Assembly (NCBI RefSeq): GCF_002077695.1
Contig: NZ_MWUE01000004.1
Location: 1-64,000, forward strand
DNA length: 64,000 nucleotides
DNA from: Pantoea latae
Lineage (GTDB): Bacteria > Pseudomonadota > Gammaproteobacteria > Enterobacterales > Enterobacteriaceae
Direction of reading: 5' to 3'
The notes beneath the pieces are model-generated. The model was not told where the DNA came from, did no database searches, and was given only the letters and a program-made list of their open reading frames with translations. The stretch's first letter is position 1; each line of letters starts with the position of its first letter. The position numbers and the translations under genes are program-made. This document shows positions 36,701-45,313 of the stretch, piece after piece.

Positions 36701-37504
36701 TCAAACGTCTTCTTCGTGGGGTACCAGCGCCTGCTGCAGATAGCGGGTCAGACGACGCGCCGCCAGAGGCTGCGCATCTTCGCTGGCGGCGCGAAAAGGC
36801 TGGCTGCTGATTTGCGCCTGTACGCGCACGGTAAACAGGGGTTTCACCGGCGGAATTTGATACCAGCGGCTCTGCTTGTCGAGCATACGCTGCGTGCAGC
36901 TGATGTGAACGACGCGCAGCCCGCAGCCCGCGCGCACCGCGATATTGGCGGCGCCCCGCTGCAGCTTAAGCGCTTCGCCGTAGCGTGTGCGCGTCCCTTC
37001 CGGGAAGATCAAAATGGTCTCGCCGCGCGCCAGGCGCTGCTGGCTGTCGGGCAGTAGCGTTTCCGCTTCGCTGTTGATCAGATAATCCGCCGCGCGTATC
37101 ACGCCGCGGAAAAAAAAGTTGCGCTGAAGATCAGCCTTTACCAGGCAGTCCATCTCCGGCAATACCGAGGCGATCATGACATAGTCGATAAGCGAAGGAT
37201 GGTTGGCGACAATCAAACAGCCCCTGTCCTGCCGCAGCAGCTCCGCGCCGATAATGCGATAGTCATACACGCCGACAAAGCGGCAGAAACGTAGAAAGCA
37301 GCGGAAGCTCCAGGCAATGCTGCGGCGTGCCAGCGCGCGACGTTGCAGGGTATTACGTTGAATGAGCAGCAGCAAATTGAACCAGATAAGCGACAGCAGC
37401 AGGCCGCCAACGCTGAACAGGCTGAAGCTGACAGCGGTCATCATCAGCCGCCAGTAATAGTTAACGCTGAGCCGACGACGCAAAATCAGTGAAGAATCAG
37501 CCAT
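36701..37504 (-). CDS. apeD: PlsC-type acyltransferase (ApeD)
   Basis: Lysophospholipid acyltransferase-family enzyme, 267 residues. It has one or two N-terminal helices (AVSFSLFSVGGLLLSLIWF), the HX4D motif in IVANHPSLIDYVM, and FPEGTRTRYGEAL. It probably attaches an acyl or polyene chain to the lipid anchor. Its ATG overlaps the ApeC-type stop by eight bases. Confidence 0.88.
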   Translation of the reverse strand: MADSSLILRRRLSVNYYWRLMMTAVSFSLFSVGGLLLSLIWFNLLLLIQRNTLQRRALARRSIAWSFRCFLRFCRFVGVYDYRIIGAELLRQDRGCLIVANHPSLIDYVMIASVLPEMDCLVKADLQRNFFFRGVIRAADYLINSEAETLLPDSQQRLARGETILIFPEGTRTRYGEALKLQRGAANIAVRAGCGLRVVHISCTQRMLDKQSRWYQIPPVKPLFTVRVQAQISSQPFRAASEDAQPLAARRLTRYLQQALVPHEEDV

Positions 37505-38225
37505 GGCTCTTCTCCCATCGCCAGCTCATGCGCTCGCCCGGCAGGGTAAATTCAGCCGCATCGCCTAACACCCCATGCAGAAAGGCCAGGCTCTGAGGCA
37601 GCACGTCGGGCGGCGTACCGATCTGCGGGCAGGCGCGACAGCGCAACGACTCACCCGCGCCAAGCACCAGTCCGACCGCATAAGGCGTTTGCCCGACGTG
37701 CGCGGGCAGCCAGGGACGATAGTAATCCGGCACCGCGCCGTCAAAATCTACCAGCATTACCTGCTGGTATCCCGCCTGGTGCAGCGCGGTGACTTCGATA
37801 AGGCCCTGCTGAAAAGAGTCGATGCCGGCCGAGACAGAGGTCGACACCAGCGGCTGTTGCGCGGCGATCGTCAGGCTGCCCACCGCTGAATTATGTACTG
37901 ACATGGCAAAATCCGTGGGCGAAAGTGCCTGCTCATCCGCCAGCGCCGTCAGGATACGCAGATTGCGTTCCAGTTCGCCATGGCGGCTGGTAAACACCAC
38001 CGCGTCAACATGCTGGCGTGCCAGCAAGGCGAGACCGCATTCAACGGCCGCCCGGCTGCCGCCGCTCAGGCGTCGCGCCGTCATCATCGGCAAAAATTGC
38101 GGTTTGGCCACAGGAAGGGTCGGATCTAAAACAGGAGGTTGCTGCGCCCAGCGTTGCCAGACATCTCGACTGTCCAGTCCCGGCGCCAGCGCCTGCCATG
38201 CAACAAGCGAATATGCCAAATTCAT
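37497..38225 (-). CDS. apeC: Cys-less ketosynthase N-domain protein (ApeC, chain-length-factor-like)
   Basis: A 242-residue protein resembling only the N-terminal half of a beta-ketoacyl synthase (VVFTSRHGELERNLRILTALAD, FAMSVHNSAVGSLTIAA). Where a ketosynthase has the active-site Cys, this protein reads STSVSAGIDSF, and the C-terminal His-bearing half is missing. In aryl polyene systems the ApeC-type protein acts as the partner of the ApeO-type ketosynthase. It is the first gene of the leftward operon. No clear promoter could be assigned in the 150 bases upstream. Confidence 0.85.
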   Translation of the reverse strand: MNLAYSLVAWQALAPGLDSRDVWQRWAQQPPVLDPTLPVAKPQFLPMMTARRLSGGSRAAVECGLALLARQHVDAVVFTSRHGELERNLRILTALADEQALSPTDFAMSVHNSAVGSLTIAAQQPLVSTSVSAGIDSFQQGLIEVTALHQAGYQQVMLVDFDGAVPDYYRPWLPAHVGQTPYAVGLVLGAGESLRCRACPQIGTPPDVLPQSLAFLHGVLGDAAEFTLPGERMSWRWEKSHG

Positions 38226-38375
38226 AACTGCGTTCTTATCTTGTGTCTTGCGAAGCCAGCGTCAGGCTGTCCTGGTTGAAAACGGTGCGTTTTCGCGTTT
38301 CCTCGCATCGCTCTGACAGGTCAGAAGAGTAAGAAAGCCGCGAGAATACTATCGACAAACATCAATGATTCTTTA

Positions 38376-38400
38376 GTAAAACGCCCGGCACCGCCGGGCG
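38376..38400 (-). terminator. Terminator after the 128-residue lipoprotein gene
   Basis: CGCCCGGC (38382-38389) and GCCGGGCG (38393-38400) form an eight-base-pair stem; on the minus strand it is followed by GTTTTACT. It separates the lipoprotein gene from the aryl polyene operon. Confidence 0.85.
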
Positions 38401-38405
38401 CACGC

Positions 38406-38792
38406 TTATTTCAGCGCCTGCGCCGCCAGACGCAATTGAATATCCTGGTCGAGATTATTCACCCAGCGATTGTAATTGGCATGAATTTTCCCGTTGCTGG
38501 CTTTCAGGTTTTGGCTGCTGACATACTGAATAGAATAACTTTGCGCCGTATAGGTGACGCGGATATTGGCAACAAATTCGCGCTGCGCATAGCGACCATT
38601 AATCACGCCGGGTGCTACAGGCGTCATGATCCATTTGCGGCCGAGGCCCGCCTCGATAATGGCGGTTTTCATCTCACTGTCAGAGTAGCGCTGGGTTAGC
38701 GACTGATCGACATTGTGCACGGGCGCGGTACGCGCGCAGCCTGTTAATAACGTGGCCGCAATAGTCATTACAATAAGAGAGCGCTTAGACAT
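38406..38792 (-). CDS. Small lipoprotein
   Basis: A 128-residue lipoprotein: MSKRSLIVMTIAATLLTGC is a clear type II signal (lipobox LLTGC), followed by a mature domain with alternating strand-like segments (NGRYAQREFVANIRVTYTAQSYSIQY) and a C-terminal helix (DIQLRLAAQALK). I do not recognise a named family, though related proteins are common in Enterobacterales. The gene has its own terminator, so it is not part of the pigment operon. Confidence 0.85.
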   Translation of the reverse strand: MSKRSLIVMTIAATLLTGCARTAPVHNVDQSLTQRYSDSEMKTAIIEAGLGRKWIMTPVAPGVINGRYAQREFVANIRVTYTAQSYSIQYVSSQNLKASNGKIHANYNRWVNNLDQDIQLRLAAQALK

Positions 38793-39012
38793 GGTTTATC
38801 CCTGTTATGCCTGTTTCAGCCAGGCGGAAATCTCCATACGCGTCCTGAGCGTGTATCGTAGCGATCCACACTTTTCTGCTCAGGCACGTTCGAAAGGGCG
38901 CTATGTTACCAGCTTATGTAAAGACCTGTAAGCAAAAGTATACCTGGTAAACAGCCATTTATTAATGGAATGACGACGGAATTTACTGCTAGCGGCACGC
39001 GGCACCATGCCG

Positions 39013-40386
39013 TTAACGCCCCTGCCAGCCGCCACCCAGCGCGCGATAAAGCGCAATCTGCGCCAGCAGCAGGTCGTTTTTCACCGAGACCAGATTGAGC
39101 TGAGTGCTGAACAGCGTGCGCTGCGCGTCCAGTTCGTCAAGATAGGAGGCGTAGCCGTTCTGATAGCGGTTGCGGGCAATGCGCAGCGCCTCTGAGACAT
39201 ACTCCTCCTGCTTTTGCAGCTCCGCCAGCTGCGCCTGCCCTTGCTGAATCGCGTCTATCGCGTCGTTAACTTCGGAGAAGGCGTTGCGCACCACCTTTTC
39301 GTAGCTGTAGAGCGCCTGATTACGCGACGCCATCGATACATCGACCTGCGCCGTCAGCGCTTCGCGGTTCAGCAGCGGCGCCAGCACGCTGCCGCCAATG
39401 CTCCAGAGGCGGAACGGATCGTCGATCAGCTGATGCAGCTCGCTGCTTTGCAGGGTGCCGCTGGCGGTGAGGTTCAGCGACGGCAGCAGCTTCGCCTGTG
39501 AAGAGGCGAGCGTGGCGTCGGCCGCCAGCAGCAGGCGCTGCGCCTGCACGATATCGGGACGCCGGTTCAGCAGCTGCGACGGCAGCAGCTGCGGCATCTG
39601 CTGCGGCATAATCTGGTTGAACTGCGGTCGACGGGCGATCTCGTGCGGGTTCATCCCCACCAGAATGCTCAGCGCGTTCTCCTGCTGGGCGATTTGGTGC
39701 TTCAGCTGCGGCACCTGCGCTTTCGCGGTTTGAAATTCGGAGGCCGCCTGCATCCATTCCAGCCGCGAGCTATAGCCGGTCTCGAACTGACGCTGCGCCA
39801 GCTGGAGCGAGTTGCCGCGCGTGGCCAGCGTCGCCTCGGTGACGCGCAGCTGCTCGTCCAGCGCCACCAGGCTCAGATAGCCTGACGCTACCGAACTGGC
39901 GACGGTGAGTTCCGCCGCCGCGGCCGCCGCGCGCTGCGCCTCGAGCGACGCCTCGCTGGCGGCGATGCTGCTGCTGCGCGCCCCCCAGAGATCGACATCG
40001 TAGCTGGCCTGCAGCAGTCCCTGATACACCGCGTTCTCATAGGGCTGACCGGTTACCGACGACAGCGTGCGCTGGTGCGTCACCCCGACGCCGGCGCTTA
40101 GCGTCGGGAAATTGTCGCCCTGCGCCGCGCGCAGCTGGGCGCGATACTGCTCGACGCGCGAACGCGCGGCCAGAATATCGAGGTTATTGCGCAGCGCCTG
40201 CGTCACCAGCCGGTTGAGGTTGTCGTCGCCGAAGGCGCGCCACCACTCCGCTTCCGGCGCGGCCGCCGGGCCGACCTGATTACGCCACTGCAGCGGGATC
40301 GGCAGCGACGCGGGCGCTTTCTCTACCTCGGTGGCGCAGCCGGCCAGCGTCAGCGCGGTCAGGCTGGCGAGTAGCAGCCGACGCAT
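39013..40386 (-). CDS. NodT-family outer membrane efflux lipoprotein
   Basis: TolC-like outer membrane factor, third component of the tripartite pump. The lipoprotein signal ends in LTLAGC; the mature protein starts with the typical WWRAFGDDNLNRLVTQALRNNLDI and ends with the repeated YASYLDELDAQRTLFSTQLNLV. It has 457 residues. The ATG at 40386 overlaps the adaptor stop by one base; a GTG directly upstream (40389) is an alternative. It is co-transcribed with the adaptor and MFS genes. Confidence 0.92.
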   Translation of the reverse strand: MRRLLLASLTALTLAGCATEVEKAPASLPIPLQWRNQVGPAAAPEAEWWRAFGDDNLNRLVTQALRNNLDILAARSRVEQYRAQLRAAQGDNFPTLSAGVGVTHQRTLSSVTGQPYENAVYQGLLQASYDVDLWGARSSSIAASEASLEAQRAAAAAAELTVASSVASGYLSLVALDEQLRVTEATLATRGNSLQLAQRQFETGYSSRLEWMQAASEFQTAKAQVPQLKHQIAQQENALSILVGMNPHEIARRPQFNQIMPQQMPQLLPSQLLNRRPDIVQAQRLLLAADATLASSQAKLLPSLNLTASGTLQSSELHQLIDDPFRLWSIGGSVLAPLLNREALTAQVDVSMASRNQALYSYEKVVRNAFSEVNDAIDAIQQGQAQLAELQKQEEYVSEALRIARNRYQNGYASYLDELDAQRTLFSTQLNLVSVKNDLLLAQIALYRALGGGWQGR

Positions 40387-41480
40387 CACTCCACCGCCTT
40401 GCTGCGCGGCTGCGCGGCGGTGTCGATGCTGACCTCAACCGACATGCCGGGCCGCAGCTCGCGCATATCTTCCGCGTCAATGGCGATGCGCACCGGAATA
40501 CGCTGGGCAATTTTAACGAAGTTGCCGGTGGCGTTATCCGGCGAAATCGCGCTGAACTCCGAACCGGCGGCCGGCGAGATAAACTCCACGTGGCCGCTGA
40601 AGCGTTTGCCGTTGAGCGCATCGACGCGAAAGGTCGCCGGCAGGCCAGGACGGATAGCCGCCAGCTGCGTCTCTTTCATATTGGCGATAATCCACTTATG
40701 GTCCGGCACCACCGAGGTGAGTCGCGTGCCCGCGGTAACATAGGCGCCTTTGCGCACCGACAGCTGGCCAAGCTGACCGGCATCCGGCGCGACGATGCGC
40801 GTATTTGCCAGATCGATCTGCGCCAGCTCCAGCGCCGCCTGCGCGCTGGCAACATCCCCTTCCAGCGAGGCGCGATTGACGATAACCGTTTGCAGATTCT
40901 GCTGCGCCACCGCCACCTGCGCCTCCGCCTGGCGCACCGCCGCCTGCGCCTGCGCGTTGGCGGCGCGCGCCGCGTCGCGCTCACGCACCGAGAGCGAACC
41001 GTCGGCGGCGAGATTTTCCACGCGCTTCAGGTCAAAGCCCCCTTTCAGCGCCTGCGCTTTCGCGTTTTCCAGCGCAGCCTTATTGCTGGCGATAGTCGCT
41101 TCCGCGCTGCGGCGCTGCTGCAGGTTATTGCTGAGCGCCGCCTGCTTCATCGCCAGCTGCGCCTGCGCCTGATGCACGCGCTGGCGATAGATGCGGTCGT
41201 CGATGGTCATCAGCAGCTGCCCTTTCTGCACCGGCTGAAGATCGACCACCTCTACCGAGGTGAGATAGCCGCTGACCTGCGGGCTGATAAAAGTCACCTG
41301 GCCGCGCACATAGGCGTTCTCGGTGCTCTGAATGGCGCTGGTAAACGGCCAGAGCTGCCAGGCGTAGAGAATAATCAGCACGCCAAGAATAACGATGCCG
41401 CTGCCTGCGGCGATAGAGAGTATGCGCCGACGGCTGGCGCGCTCGCGCTCCGCGACCTGTAGTTCATCCTGCTGACTCAT
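40386..41480 (-). CDS. HlyD/EmrA-family periplasmic adaptor
   Basis: Membrane fusion protein, 364 residues: one N-terminal helix (ILSIAAGSGIVILGVLIILYAW), a lipoyl-type barrel half (AYVRGQVTFISPQVSGYLTSVEV), a long Ala/Gln-rich coiled-coil hairpin (about residues 95-215) and the second barrel half (IVAPDAGQLGQLSVRKGAYV). It links the MFS pump to the outer membrane channel. Its start overlaps the MFS stop as ATGA. Confidence 0.92.
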   Translation of the reverse strand: MSQQDELQVAERERASRRRILSIAAGSGIVILGVLIILYAWQLWPFTSAIQSTENAYVRGQVTFISPQVSGYLTSVEVVDLQPVQKGQLLMTIDDRIYRQRVHQAQAQLAMKQAALSNNLQQRRSAEATIASNKAALENAKAQALKGGFDLKRVENLAADGSLSVRERDAARAANAQAQAAVRQAEAQVAVAQQNLQTVIVNRASLEGDVASAQAALELAQIDLANTRIVAPDAGQLGQLSVRKGAYVTAGTRLTSVVPDHKWIIANMKETQLAAIRPGLPATFRVDALNGKRFSGHVEFISPAAGSEFSAISPDNATGNFVKIAQRIPVRIAIDAEDMRELRPGMSVEVSIDTAAQPRSKAVE

Positions 41481-43162
41481 CGTGACTCCATAGATTCTTG
41501 TGACGCGGCTGCCAGACGCTGTTCCATCAGATTAAAGCGCGCCTGTCGCCAGTTGAGGTAGCGCTGACGGGAAAGCCGCCACAGCGCCCACATCAGGGTG
41601 ATGAGCGCCAGCGCCGCCGTCAGTAAATAGGTATCGTTATAGGCCAGCACGTTGGCCTGCAGCGTCGCCACTACCTGCAGCTGGCTGGTGCTTTGCGCGC
41701 TCTGCAGCACCGGATCGCCCAGCTGGCTGCTGAACAGCGCGCTGTACTGGCTCAGGCGCTCCGTGACGTTGGGATCGAGCAGCGAGAGCTGATCTCCCAG
41801 CAGGCTGGAGTGATATTTTTCGCGCCAGACCTGAAAGGTGCCAAGGATAGCGGAGCCGATCAGGCCGCCGAGGTTCTGGCTCATGCCGAACAGCACCACG
41901 AAGCTCACCAGATTTTTCGGCTGCGTCACCACGCTGCCGATGCCGATCAGCATGGCAGGCGCCATAAAAAAGGTGCTGCTGAAGCCGAGCAGGAACTGGC
42001 TGAGGTACATATTGTTGGCCCGCGTGACCGGGCTGGCCTGCGCATCCATCAGCGAGGCGACGATCATTACCGCCAGCGAGGTGACGATCGGCCAGTTCAG
42101 GTGCGCAGGCTTGATGGTCAGCGCGCTGGTGGCGATGCCGAGCGTCATGCCGCCGATAATCGCCAGCGACAGGCCGCGCATCTGGTCGTTCAGCAGGCCC
42201 AGCTGCTGCAAAAAGCCCACCGCGCCGGTGTTCTGCTCCGCCAGCACGATGCGGATCATAATCATCACGATGCCGAGGCGCACCATCATGCCGCTGCTGA
42301 GCCAGCGTGTGTTGATCAGCGGATTTTTTCGATTGTGCTCAATAACGATCGCCGCGACGATCAGCACCAGCGCGATAGCGAGGCAGACGCCGAGCCAGGG
42401 CGTGGTGAACCACCACTCGATGCGTCCCAGCGACAGCACGCCGCAAATCAGCGCCATGCCGGGCGCCAGCAGCATAAAGGTGACGAAATCCAGTTTTTCA
42501 AAGGCTTTGATGCGGTCGCCCGGCGGCAGCTTCACCACCAGCACGCAGCCCAGCGCGATCATCGCCAGCCCCAGCTCAAACAGGTAGAGCCCGCGCCACT
42601 CCTCCAGCTGCAGCAGTTCGGTGGAAAAAAGCCGCGCCATCGGAATGGCGAACTGCGACACGGTAAGGCCAATCACCAGCGCCTTCAGCCGGTGTTTCGC
42701 CGGCCACGCCTGCACCTGATAGTAGATCCCCAGCGAGCTGAGCGCCGCGCCCGCCATGCCGTGCGCGGTGCGCACAATAATCGCGGAGCTGAGATCGTTG
42801 GCGAAGAGATGAAAAAAGGCCACCAGCACATAGAGCACCAGAAACGCCTCGGTAAAGACGCGCAGGCCGAACTGCTGACGAAACTTCACCAGCAGCAGGT
42901 TGATAGAGATATTGCCCATCACATAGACCGCGGGCAGCCAGGCGATCTCGTTAGAGTAGGCACCGAAGGTGCCCTGCAGATTGGTCAGATTGGCGGTGAC
43001 CAGCGCGTTGCTGAGCGCGCCGGTCAGGGAGATCAGCAGGCCGATCAGGCCAAAGGCGATGCGTTTCGGCGGCGAATGCAGCGGCGTCGAGGGCGATCCC
43101 GGCAGCATCGGCTTTTCATGCGGCAACCATTCACGCTGCGCGTAGGGGTTGCGTCTGGCCAC
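41477..43162 (-). CDS. DHA2-type MFS efflux transporter (EmrB-like)
   Basis: Fourteen-helix proton-driven drug transporter, 561 residues, with the first helix pattern IAFGLIGLLISLTGALSNALV, motif-like NEIAWLPAVYVMGNISINLLLVKFRQQFGLR and later helices to LTAALALITLMWAL. A long N-terminal cytoplasmic segment contains YAQREWLPHEKPMLPGSP. The start is GTG at 43162, one base after the MarR-type gene. With the adaptor and channel genes it forms a complete tripartite pump; substrates cannot be read from sequence. Confidence 0.9.
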   Translation of the reverse strand: MARRNPYAQREWLPHEKPMLPGSPSTPLHSPPKRIAFGLIGLLISLTGALSNALVTANLTNLQGTFGAYSNEIAWLPAVYVMGNISINLLLVKFRQQFGLRVFTEAFLVLYVLVAFFHLFANDLSSAIIVRTAHGMAGAALSSLGIYYQVQAWPAKHRLKALVIGLTVSQFAIPMARLFSTELLQLEEWRGLYLFELGLAMIALGCVLVVKLPPGDRIKAFEKLDFVTFMLLAPGMALICGVLSLGRIEWWFTTPWLGVCLAIALVLIVAAIVIEHNRKNPLINTRWLSSGMMVRLGIVMIMIRIVLAEQNTGAVGFLQQLGLLNDQMRGLSLAIIGGMTLGIATSALTIKPAHLNWPIVTSLAVMIVASLMDAQASPVTRANNMYLSQFLLGFSSTFFMAPAMLIGIGSVVTQPKNLVSFVVLFGMSQNLGGLIGSAILGTFQVWREKYHSSLLGDQLSLLDPNVTERLSQYSALFSSQLGDPVLQSAQSTSQLQVVATLQANVLAYNDTYLLTAALALITLMWALWRLSRQRYLNWRQARFNLMEQRLAAASQESMESR

Positions 43163-43163
43163 G

Positions 43164-43595
43164 TTACATATTTCCCATGCGCGTCAGCAGCTGTTGCAGC
43201 ACCTGCTCCGTGGTCGCCAGCGCCTGCGGATCGATATCGCCCAGCAGATCGGCGCGCAGCGCGTCCGCCTCGTTTTTCACTAAGGCGAACGCCTGATTGC
43301 CTTTTTCCGTCAGCACCAGATGCCGCTTGCGGCGATCTTCCGGCGGCTGCACGCGTGACAGCAGCTCCTGCTTCACCAGACGATCGATCAGCGGCACCAT
43401 GCTGGCGTCTTCCAGACCGAGCATCTGCGCCAGCTCCGTCTGGGTCAGCGGCCGCGTTTCGCTGGCGATAAGCCCAATCGCCATCCAGCTGCTCATGCTC
43501 AGGCCGCTGTGTTTAAGATGCCGGTCCACGGCGAGTCGCCAGGCGTGCGCCGTCTGATAGAGCAGATGAGTGAATGTTTTATAGTGGAGAGTCAA
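43164..43595 (-). CDS. MarR-family regulator of the efflux operon
   Basis: Winged-helix regulator, 143 residues, with the MarR core MSSWMAIGLIASETRPLTQTELAQMLGLEDASMVPLIDRL and the wing EDRRKRHLVLTEKG. It is the first gene of the pump operon and presumably represses it until a ligand binds. The only available start is TTG at 43595 (no ATG until residue 34, and an in-frame stop lies eight codons upstream). A perfect 14-base palindrome lies 17 bases upstream. Confidence 0.9.
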   Translation of the reverse strand: MTLHYKTFTHLLYQTAHAWRLAVDRHLKHSGLSMSSWMAIGLIASETRPLTQTELAQMLGLEDASMVPLIDRLVKQELLSRVQPPEDRRKRHLVLTEKGNQAFALVKNEADALRADLLGDIDPQALATTEQVLQQLLTRMGNM

Positions 43596-43612
43596 AGCGT
43601 AGCGACCTAATT

Positions 43613-43626
43613 GTTAGACTTCTAAC
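43613..43626. promoter_or_regulatory. Candidate MarR operator
   Basis: GTTAGACTTCTAAC is a perfect palindrome (GTTAGA-CT-TCTAAC) just upstream of the MarR-type gene, in AT-rich sequence that would hold its promoter. MarR proteins usually bind such palindromes to repress themselves. Binding is inferred. Confidence 0.6.
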
Positions 43627-43757
43627 TAAATGAGTGCGTTATTATACGCAGAGCAAATTGCTAAAGAAAATAGCACATGGCGTTAAAAAAAGGCGTGCTG
43701 CCCGCCCCCTTTTTAAGGCCATATTAGTGCTTAAAGCGGCCAAAAGCGGAGAACAGC

Positions 43758-44591
43758 ATGCCCGATCGCAACAGCAACTGGATAGATCTGCGCCGCGACC
43801 CGACGCGCGGCATCGAAACCCTTCGCGCGCATTTCACCGGCCACGCCTACGATCCCCACTGGCACGACAGCTACCTGATTGGCGTCACGGAGCAAGGGGT
43901 CCAGCAGTTTCATTCGCGCCGCAAACGGCATCAGAGCCGTCCCGGCACGGTGTTTATGCTGGAGCCAGAGGAGCTGCACGACGGCGACGCGGTGGACGCG
44001 CAGGGCTTTACCTATCGCATGCTCTACCTGTCGCCGCAGCAGTTGCGCCAGCAGTTAGCTCGCGAGAGCGACGGCGAGCTGCATTTTGCCGCCACACTGC
44101 GCGACGATAAGCAGCTCGCCTACGCCGTCTGGCACTGTTTCGACGCGCTGTGGCACGATCATCCCGCGTTGATCAAAGAGGCGACGCTGGACCGGCTGTT
44201 TATGCAGCTGGCCGCGCATCCTCTCTGGCGCAGCGAGACACGTCCGGCGGATCGCGACCGACTGCTGGCGCAGCAGGCGCGCGACTGGCTGATTGCGCAT
44301 CACGCCTCTAATCCCGGTCTCCAGGCGATGGCGGACGCGCTGAAGGTCGATCGTTTTCGCCTCTCGCGTCTGTTTCAGGCGCAGTGGGGATTGCCGCCGC
44401 ACGCCTGGCTGGTGCAGTGGCGCCTTTCGCAGGCGCGTCGCCTGCTGGCGACGGGCAGCGCCGCAGCCGATGTCGCCGCCACGCTCGGCTTCGCCGATCA
44501 GAGCCATCTCGGCCGCTGGTTTAAGCGCGCCTGTCACCTGACGCCGGCACGCTATCAACAGGCCTGCACAAATCTTCCAGACCCCGGCTGA
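43758..44591 (+). CDS. AraC-family transcriptional regulator
   Basis: The 277-residue regulator has an N-terminal cupin-like ligand domain (HDSYLIGVTEQGVQQFHSRRKRHQSRPGTVFMLEPEELHDGD) and a C-terminal AraC double helix-turn-helix (LQAMADALKVDRFRLSRLFQ and AADVAATLGFADQSHLGRWFKR, ending TPARY). GGAG lies seven bases before ATG. The DUF2000 gene follows 40 bases downstream on the same strand, so it may be its target or partner. It is divergent from the MarR-pump operon. Confidence 0.92.
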   Translation: MPDRNSNWIDLRRDPTRGIETLRAHFTGHAYDPHWHDSYLIGVTEQGVQQFHSRRKRHQSRPGTVFMLEPEELHDGDAVDAQGFTYRMLYLSPQQLRQQLARESDGELHFAATLRDDKQLAYAVWHCFDALWHDHPALIKEATLDRLFMQLAAHPLWRSETRPADRDRLLAQQARDWLIAHHASNPGLQAMADALKVDRFRLSRLFQAQWGLPPHAWLVQWRLSQARRLLATGSAAADVAATLGFADQSHLGRWFKRACHLTPARYQQACTNLPDPG

Positions 44592-44631
44592 GGCGCGGTT
44601 CACAATAGCCTTTTCTGTCTGGAGAAGCGCT

Positions 44632-45039
44632 ATGCAAGACCCTCGTTGCGTCATGATTTTACACACCGATCTCGCCCCGGGAAAAGCCGCCAACGCTGCG
44701 GCGGTGATCGCGTTAACCCTCGGCCAGCGCCATCCTGCGCTGGTGGGCGAAGCGCTGCAGGATGCGGAACAACGCCGCTTTCCCGGCCTTATCCCGCTGG
44801 GCATTCCGGTGCTGGCGGCAAGCCATGAAGAGATGGATCGCCTGCGCGCCCGCTGCGCGGAGACGGCGTGTGACCTTGTGCTGTTTCCTGAACAGGGGCA
44901 AACCACCACCGACTATGCGGCGTTTAGCGCGGCGATGCGCGCCATCCCGGCGCCGGCGTGGCGCCTGCTGGGCCTGGCGCTGGTCGGCGAGAAACAAGCG
45001 GTGCGAAAACTCACCTCAAAGTTAAGGCTATTTAGCTAA
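44632..45039 (+). CDS. DUF2000 family protein
   Basis: The 135-residue protein has the DUF2000 pattern: MILHTDLAPGKAANAAAVIALTLG at the N-terminus and HPALVGEALQDAEQRRFPGLIPLGIPVL. The fold is related to peptidyl-tRNA hydrolase 2, but the family has no established activity. GGAGAAGCGCT precedes ATG. Pairing of DUF2000 genes with AraC regulators is common in proteobacteria, from memory. No clear terminator lies immediately downstream. Confidence 0.85.
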   Translation: MQDPRCVMILHTDLAPGKAANAAAVIALTLGQRHPALVGEALQDAEQRRFPGLIPLGIPVLAASHEEMDRLRARCAETACDLVLFPEQGQTTTDYAAFSAAMRAIPAPAWRLLGLALVGEKQAVRKLTSKLRLFS

Positions 45040-45095
45040 ATCTTAGCAGGAAAGAAAACGTGCTTTTTTCCCCTACTCTTAGAAAATTACCCGGC

Positions 45096-45199
45096 TGTAC
45101 AGATAAACCTGTACAGATTTGTCCTAATTCGTACAGTTATAATCCATTGTTTTATAATGAATAGCACAAATAGCTTATCTTTCTCCTTGTGTCTGTACA
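45096..45199 (+). promoter_or_regulatory. GTACAG repeats and promoter-like elements upstream of ariR
   Basis: Three copies of GTACAG lie at 45097-45102, 45111-45116 and 45131-45136, two of them as TGTACAG, and TGTACA recurs at 45194-45199. A good -10 (TATAAT, 45153-45158) lies 17 bases after a GTACA-containing -35 position. In E. coli the ariR (ymgB) operon is controlled by the MerR-like BluR, and MlrA/BluR-type operators contain TTGTACA. I infer operators for such a regulator; none is encoded in the window. Confidence 0.5.
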
Positions 45200-45268
45200 C
45201 CTTCTTTGTATAACTTTAGCTCCCATGAATCGGATAACGATTCCGTAACGAATGATGCGCTTGCGTCG

Positions 45269-45313
45269 CCTCTGAAGGTGTCAGTGGATTTCCACCTTCA
45301 GAGGTCCTTTTTT
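45269..45313 (+). terminator. Strong terminator 110 bases upstream of ariR
   Basis: CCTCTGAAGGTG (45269-45280) and CACCTTCAGAGG (45293-45304) form a perfect 12-base-pair stem followed by TCCTTTTTTT. It ends a transcript that starts upstream, either readthrough from the DUF2000 gene or a short RNA from the TATAAT promoter region. A second hairpin (CCCTTTACAT with ATGTAAGGGG, 45334-45359) follows inside the ariR leader. Confidence 0.85.

Noticed and set aside
43613..43626. Reading the GTTAGA palindrome as a terminator of the AraC or MarR gene
   Set aside because: It lies in the divergent promoter region upstream of both genes, so no transcript needs to end there.
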